Assembly: GCA_900696525.1 (NCBI GenBank)
Contig: CAADGL010000013.1
Location: 47,227 to 111,226 of the forward strand
Length of the DNA stretch: 64,000 bases
Direction: 5' to 3'
DNA from: an uncultured Planctomycetota bacterium
GTDB lineage: Bacteria > Planctomycetota > Phycisphaerae > UBA1845 > Fen-1342
Under the pieces are notes generated by a model that saw only the letters and a program-made list of their open reading frames with translations, had not been told where the DNA came from and made no database searches. A program made the position numbers and the translations under genes. Below, piece by piece: positions 59,824-64,000 of the stretch (within the stretch, counting starts at the first letter, position 1; every line of letters starts with the position of its first letter).

Positions 59824-60831
59824 TCAACGCGGAGCAGTCGCCAACGGCCGGTTGAAGAGCTCATCCACGTGCAGCCCGGTCTCGGGATGACCGCCGAAGG
59901 CCGTGCCGACCTGCCTGGCGGCCAGGCGCTCCTGGCCCTTCTTGTAGGCGTCGGCGGGGAGAGGAATGTACTTGACCTCGCGGGCCAGGTCGGCGCCGTG
60001 GGCCAGGTAGAACTCGACGAACTTCTGAACTTCGGGGCGTTCCAGCGACTTCCTGTTCACGTACAGGAAGATCGGCCGCGAGAGCGGCGCGTACTGCCCG
60101 TTCATCACCGTCTCCAGTGAGGGCGGCACGGCCTCGCCCTTCGGGTTGACGATCGGCACGGCCTTGAGCTTGCCGCGGTTGGCCGCGTAGTAGGCATACC
60201 CGAAATAGCCCAGGCCGCTCTTGTCGCCGGCGATGCCCTGCACCAGCGTGTTGTCGTCCTCGCTGGCGGTATAGTCGCCGCGGCTGGCCTTCGCCTTGCC
60301 GACGATCGCCTCGGTGAAGTAGTCGAACGTGCCCGAGTCGGCCCCGGCGCCGTAGAGCTTCAGCGGCTCGTGCGGCCAGCCCTCGCGCACCTGGCTCCAG
60401 TGCGTGATCTTGCCCTGGGCCTCCGGCTCCCAGATCTTCTTGAGCTCCGCGATCGTCAGTTTGTCCACGAACTTGTTGGCCGGGTTGACCATCACCGTCA
60501 GCGCGTCGAACGCGATCGGCAGCTCGATGTACTCGATGCCCGCCTTCTGGCATTCCTGCATCTCGCTCGCCAGGATCGGCCGCGAGGCGTCGCAGATGTC
60601 GATGTCCCCCCGGTAGAATTTCTTGAATCCCCCGCCCGTTCCCGAGACGCCGACGACGACCTTGAAGGCCCCCCGCGTCTCGCTCTGAAACTCCTCCGCC
60701 ACCGCCTCGGTGATCGGAAACACCGTGCTCGATCCGTCGATCCGCACGATGCTCTGCGCCTGCGCCGCCACGGCCAGCAGCAACGCCGCCGGCGCGACCC
60801 CCCACATCGGCCTGAAACGGATCGTCTTCAT
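59824..60831 (-). CDS. pstS: Phosphate-binding protein PstS
   Basis: A 335-residue periplasmic binding protein with a signal peptide ([15 protein letters not shown]). [21 protein letters not shown] and [18 protein letters not shown] are the phosphate-binding N-terminal motifs (DGSST, SGTGGG). [16 protein letters not shown] is the second binding loop. AGGAG lies 9 bp upstream of the ATG. It is the first gene of pstSCA and is preceded by a Pho-box-like direct repeat at 60974-61012, so phosphate-starvation control is likely. Confidence 0.95.
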   Translation of the reverse strand: MKTIRFRPMWGVAPAALLLAVAAQAQSIVRIDGSSTVFPITEAVAEEFQSETRGAFKVVVGVSGTGGGFKKFYRGDIDICDASRPILASEMQECQKAGIEYIELPIAFDALTVMVNPANKFVDKLTIAELKKIWEPEAQGKITHWSQVREGWPHEPLKLYGAGADSGTFDYFTEAIVGKAKASRGDYTASEDDNTLVQGIAGDKSGLGYFGYAYYAANRGKLKAVPIVNPKGEAVPPSLETVMNGQYAPLSRPIFLYVNRKSLERPEVQKFVEFYLAHGADLAREVKYIPLPADAYKKGQERLAARQVGTAFGGHPETGLHVDELFNRPLATAPR

Positions 60832-60973
60832 CGCTCGGTTCTCCTGCTGCGTCCCTTGGCCCAACGCGCGGCGAGACGCCGTCAATCCGCGACGGACGGA
60901 GAACCACCCCCGCCCGGCATGTCGGGCGCAGCGCCCCCTGCGCAGCGCCCAATACCTTAGGCTCGCCCCAGGC

Positions 60974-61012
60974 TGTAAAGGGCCCGCGAGCGAGGTGTTA
61001 AGAGTTGATTAA
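60974..61012 (-). promoter_or_regulatory. Pho-box-like direct repeats upstream of pstS
   Basis: On the minus strand TTAATC (61012-61007), TTAACA (61001-60996) and TTTACA (60979-60974) lie on one face of the helix at steps of 11 and 22 bp. PhoB/PhoP sites are direct repeats of TTAACA- or CTGTCA-type half sites with 11-bp period. The element is 143-181 bp before the pstS start. No strong -35 is present downstream, as expected for an activator-dependent promoter. Confidence 0.5.
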
Positions 61013-61080
61013 GCCGGCCTGCGGCCTGTCCGCAGCCCCGGCGAACGAGGACTCGGCGCCGAAGCCCCTGGGTATGTCAC

Positions 61081-63156
61081 CTACGCCTGCAAACGCTGCA
61101 TCATCTCCGCGAAGCGCTCGAACCGCAGCGATTGCGGCCCGTCGCTCAACGCCTGGCCCGGGTCGGGATGAATCTCGACCATCACGCCGTGCGCCCCGGC
61201 GGCGAGCGCCGCCACGGCCATCGGCGCGACCCAGCGCCAGGCGCCGACGGCGTGCGAAGGGTCGCAGATGATCGGCAGGTGGCTGCGCTCGCGAACGACA
61301 GGGACAGCCGCCAGGTCGAGCGTGTTGCGGGTGGCGGTCTCGAAGGTCCTGATTCCGCGCTCACACAGGATCACCTGCTGGTTGCCGTGGGCCAGGATGT
61401 ACTCGGCGGCGCCGAGCCACTCGTCGATGGAGCTCATCATGCCGCGCTTGAGCAGCACGGGGCGGTCGATGCGTCCCAGCTCCTTGAGCAGCGAGAAGTT
61501 CTGCATGTTGCGGGCGCCGAGCTGGAGCACGTCGGCCCGCCGCGCCACGGGCTCGATGTCGGCGGGGTGCATCACTTCGGTGACGATCGGCAGGCCGTAG
61601 GCGCGTCCCGCCTCTTCGAGCCATTCGAGCGCGTCGTAGCCATGGCCCTGAAAGGCGTAGGGCGAGGTGCGCGGCTTGAAGCAGCCCCCGCGGAGCATGT
61701 CGCCGCCGTGCTCTTTCACGACGCGGGCGCACTCGAGGATCATCTCGCGGGATTCGACGCTGCACGGGCCGGCGATGACGATGGGCCGGGCGGCGCCGCC
61801 GACCTCCAGCGGCCCGACGCGGATGACGGTGTCCTGAAGGCGCGTGGCGCGCGAGACCAGCTTGTAGGGGGCCTTCTGGAGCGATTGCAGGACCGAAGGC
61901 GAAACGGGCCCGCACGCGCCCTGCTCGACCGCGCCGCCGGCGCCGGGAGTGCTGCGCGGGTCGGCGCTCGTCGCGGGCGCGTGGCCGGCGGGTCGCGGCT
62001 CGACCGGCTGGGTCTCGCGCGAGGTGCGCGACGGGTAGCTGCCCAGCACCTTGAGCACGCTGGTCTTCCCGGCCAGCTCGCGCAGGGCCTGCTGGACGCG
62101 CGGCTCGGCCAGGTTGCCCTCGAAATCGACGTAGAACAGGTACTCCCACGGGTTGTTCGGCCGCGGGCGCGACTCCAGCTTGGTCAGGCTCAGGTGCTGC
62201 GCCGCCAGGATGTTGAGGCACGCCAGCAGCGCCCCCTCCTCGTGCTTCGTCGCGAAGATCAGCGACGTCTTGCACGGAATGCGCAGGTCGTACTTCAGCG
62301 GCGACGCCGCCACCACCACGAAGCGCGTGTAGTTCTCACGCTGATTGGCGATGTCCCGCCGCACGACGTGCAGGCCGTAGCGCCCGGCGGCATCCTGGCT
62401 GGCGATCGCGGCCTGCGACAGGTCGCGCTCGTCGCGCACCTTCTCCGCCGCCAGCGCCGTGTTCGGGAACGACTCGATATGGCAGTCGCTCAGCGTGCGC
62501 AGGAACTCGCTGCACTGCGCCAGCGCCTGCGGATGGGAGTAGATGCGGCGGATGTTGCACAGCGGGACCGGCTCGAGCGCCACCAGGCAGTGCTCGATCC
62601 GCAGCACTTCCTCCCCCACCAGCGCCAGGTCCATCCGCGCCAGCAGGTCGTACGCCTCGTTGATCGAGCCGGCCGTCGTGTTCTCGATCGGCAGCATGCC
62701 GTAGTCCGCCGTGCCGTCGCGCACCGCTTCCAGCACGTCGGCAAAGGTCGCCAGCGCGCGGCAACTGACGGCGGCGTCATGGGCCGCGAAGTGCTTCGTG
62801 GCGGCCAGGTGGCTGTAGGCGCCCTCGCCGCCCTGGTAGGCGACGACGATCTCGCTGCGCTTCCGGTCCGGGTTGTGCCGCCGGACCAGCCCCTCCTGCT
62901 GGGCGCGCAGCGAGTGGTCGAGTATCTCGCGGAAGACGCGGGTGACGAAGTAGCCGTCGAGGCCGACGGCGCGGGCCTGGGCCGCGAGGCGCGCCAGCAG
63001 GTCCTGCTCGCGCGCCCGGTCGCGCAGGGCCAGCGGCTCGTCGAGCTTCAGCTCACCGATGCCGGACACGAGCGCCTGCCGGGCGGCCAGCGCCTCGATG
63101 ATCCGCGCGTCGATCGCGTCCAGCCGGCCACGCAGCTCCTCAAGCCGCTCACTCAT
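61081..63156 (-). CDS. Trifunctional chorismate mutase - prephenate dehydratase (ACT) - DAHP synthase
   Basis: A 691-residue fusion. About residues 1-90 form an AroQ chorismate mutase ([20 protein letters not shown]). About 105-285 form prephenate dehydratase ([28 protein letters not shown], catalytic NYTRF). About 290-375 form an ACT domain with [10 protein letters not shown] and LTKLESRP, the Phe-binding motifs. A Pro/Ala-rich linker leads to a type I-beta DAHP synthase at about 430-690 ([36 protein letters not shown]). One protein thus has the entry step of the shikimate pathway and the two Phe-branch steps. The start is the ATG at 63156; a GTG lies 15 bp upstream. Confidence 0.92.
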   Translation of the reverse strand: MSERLEELRGRLDAIDARIIEALAARQALVSGIGELKLDEPLALRDRAREQDLLARLAAQARAVGLDGYFVTRVFREILDHSLRAQQEGLVRRHNPDRKRSEIVVAYQGGEGAYSHLAATKHFAAHDAAVSCRALATFADVLEAVRDGTADYGMLPIENTTAGSINEAYDLLARMDLALVGEEVLRIEHCLVALEPVPLCNIRRIYSHPQALAQCSEFLRTLSDCHIESFPNTALAAEKVRDERDLSQAAIASQDAAGRYGLHVVRRDIANQRENYTRFVVVAASPLKYDLRIPCKTSLIFATKHEEGALLACLNILAAQHLSLTKLESRPRPNNPWEYLFYVDFEGNLAEPRVQQALRELAGKTSVLKVLGSYPSRTSRETQPVEPRPAGHAPATSADPRSTPGAGGAVEQGACGPVSPSVLQSLQKAPYKLVSRATRLQDTVIRVGPLEVGGAARPIVIAGPCSVESREMILECARVVKEHGGDMLRGGCFKPRTSPYAFQGHGYDALEWLEEAGRAYGLPIVTEVMHPADIEPVARRADVLQLGARNMQNFSLLKELGRIDRPVLLKRGMMSSIDEWLGAAEYILAHGNQQVILCERGIRTFETATRNTLDLAAVPVVRERSHLPIICDPSHAVGAWRWVAPMAVAALAAGAHGVMVEIHPDPGQALSDGPQSLRFERFAEMMQRLQA

Positions 63157-63343
63157 CTTGCTGACCCCCACGGAAACCCGCGCCGCGCGCCTCTGTCCAG
63201 GCCGGCCGCCGGCCGCGGTTCATGAACCGGCGGTACATGAATACTAGGCCACCACGATCGCCCGGCGGCGGCGTCTTCTTCCGCCGGCGGGCTCTGCCGA
63301 CGCCCCGGGTGCCGCTCGCGGGCGGATTATGGGTCGGGCGCGG

Positions 63344-63349
63344 TACAAT
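63344..63349 (+). promoter_or_regulatory. Candidate -10 element, nearly leaderless
   Basis: TACAAT ends only 7 bp before the ATG of the YkgJ-type gene at 63357, so transcription would start at or next to the start codon. No Shine-Dalgarno site is seen. Tentative. Confidence 0.35.
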
Positions 63350-63356
63350 CCAGAGC

Positions 63357-63719
63357 ATGGCTGAGCCGATCGACGATGCGGCAACATCCGCCGGCGGCAG
63401 TCCGATCACGCAGGAAGACTGCGTCCGCTGTGGTGCGTGCTGCTTTCTGGGCTACGACGTGCTGCTCAGCCCCGGCGAGGCCGACTATTTCGATCGCCGG
63501 CCACACCTCGTCTCACTGACGGTCGTTCACCGGTTGAGCAACGGCATGGAGCTGCGCTTTCTGCGGAAGCGGGCTGACGAGCGATGCATCTGCCTCGAAG
63601 GTCGCCTGGGTGCCGTGCGCTGCTCGATCTACGACGAGCGGCCCGGACTGTGCCGCGAGTTCGAGCCCGGCTCGCCCGACTGCCTGGCCGCCCGGCGGAA
63701 GATGGGGCTGGAGAGCTGA
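63357..63719 (+). CDS. YkgJ-family cysteine-cluster protein
   Basis: A 120-residue protein. CVRCGACC (about residues 22-29), then CICLEGRLGAVRCSIYD and GLCREFEPGSPDC give the Cys pattern of the YkgJ/UPF0153 family, which binds iron or zinc. No substrate is known. I chose the ATG at 63357 because the domain follows directly; a longer in-frame start at 63222 gives an Arg/Pro-rich prefix. The start is about 8 bp after a possible -10 box. The gene is monocistronic and ends before the tandem repeat. Confidence 0.8.
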   Translation: MAEPIDDAATSAGGSPITQEDCVRCGACCFLGYDVLLSPGEADYFDRRPHLVSLTVVHRLSNGMELRFLRKRADERCICLEGRLGAVRCSIYDERPGLCREFEPGSPDCLAARRKMGLES

Positions 63720-63770
63720 GCCACGCGACCCCGCCCACCTGGCGCCACCAAGCCGCGAGCGCAGCCCACG

Positions 63771-64000
63771 AGCCGCGAGCGCCAGCGAGTGGCGTCGCGA
63801 CCGACGCGTCAACGAGCCGCGAGCGCCAGCGAGTGGCGTCGCGACCGACGCGCCAACGAGCCGCGAGCGCCAGCGAGTGGCGTCGCGACCGACGCGCCAA
63901 CGAGCCGCGAGCGCCAGCGAGTGGCGTCGCGACCGACGCGTCAACGAGCCGCGAGCGCCAGCGAGTGGCGTCGCGACCGACGCGTCAACGAGCCGCGAGC
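63771..64000. repeat. 44-bp palindromic tandem repeat, truncated by the window edge
   Basis: Five full copies and 10 bp of a sixth start at 63771, 63815, 63859, 63903, 63947 and 63991. A degenerate partial copy lies at 63751. Each copy contains CGCGAGCGCCA and TGGCGTCGCG, which form a 10-bp stem with one bulged base and a GCGAG loop. Copies are nearly identical; the middle two read GCGCC where the others read GCGTC. The period is not a multiple of three, so a coding role is unlikely. It resembles intergenic REP-like hairpin elements. Confidence 0.85.

Noticed and set aside
63771..64000. CRISPR array
   Set aside because: The 44-bp units are contiguous without unique spacers, so this is a simple tandem repeat.

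Overview
GC-rich chromosomal window with dense gene packing and many 4-bp stop/start overlaps (ATGA, GTGA, TTGA). It most likely comes from a member of the Planctomycetota, perhaps of the Phycisphaerae type. This is inferred from gene content: dockerin-type calcium repeats on a secreted dehydrogenase, an anti-sigma factor fused to a DUF1559-like pseudopilin domain, a GH10-fold family without catalytic glutamates, a FabZ/ACP/FabZ/degenerate-KS cluster, and rnpA detached from rpmH. An LptD-like outer-membrane protein indicates a diderm envelope. I found no rRNA, tRNA, insertion sequence, prophage or CRISPR array.

Layout. 1-1335: edge-truncated sugar kinase plus sugar nucleotidyltransferase. 1372-2458: DinB-like protein and divergent tadA. 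2467-7468: a Bat/DUF58 aerotolerance-type operon on the minus strand. 7541-12533: minus-strand genes for ManA, a ComEA-like protein, a GH10-like protein, an alpha/beta hydrolase and a zinc-ribbon membrane protein. 12534-16041: a promoter and hairpin (possible small RNA), a small membrane protein, a PAP2 phosphatase, a GT4 enzyme, and about 0.9 kb of structured noncoding DNA. 16042-23016: a secreted PrcB-like protein, LptD-like protein, purF, an NTF2-like membrane protein and a secreted hydrolase.

23153-38836 is a surface-polysaccharide locus. It encodes a Wzm/Wzt ABC exporter, a 2049-residue GT4-methyltransferase-methyltransferase-coiled-coil-GT2-GT4 protein, three polytopic GT-C-like proteins and another methyltransferase. 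38829-44254 holds an ECF sigma/anti-sigma pair divergent from a pentahaem cytochrome and an Fe-S/TPR membrane protein, which has a consensus promoter. 44455-47312 is the fatty-acid-like cluster. 47445-56257 holds a CHRD/sugar-dehydrogenase/dockerin protein, an MFS transporter, GmhA, a secreted MsrB-MsrA fusion, a BshC-like protein and two glycosyltransferases.

56254-60831 carries rnpA, a FIST protein and pstA-pstC-pstS without pstB, preceded by a Pho-box-like repeat. 61081-63156 encodes a chorismate mutase/prephenate dehydratase/DAHP synthase fusion. The right edge has a YkgJ-type protein and a 44-bp palindromic tandem repeat that runs off the window.

The main themes are envelope and surface-glycan construction, a membrane electron-transfer module, and several enzyme-like proteins that have lost canonical catalytic residues. 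Starts were chosen from overlaps, Shine-Dalgarno sites and family N-termini; none was tested by computation.
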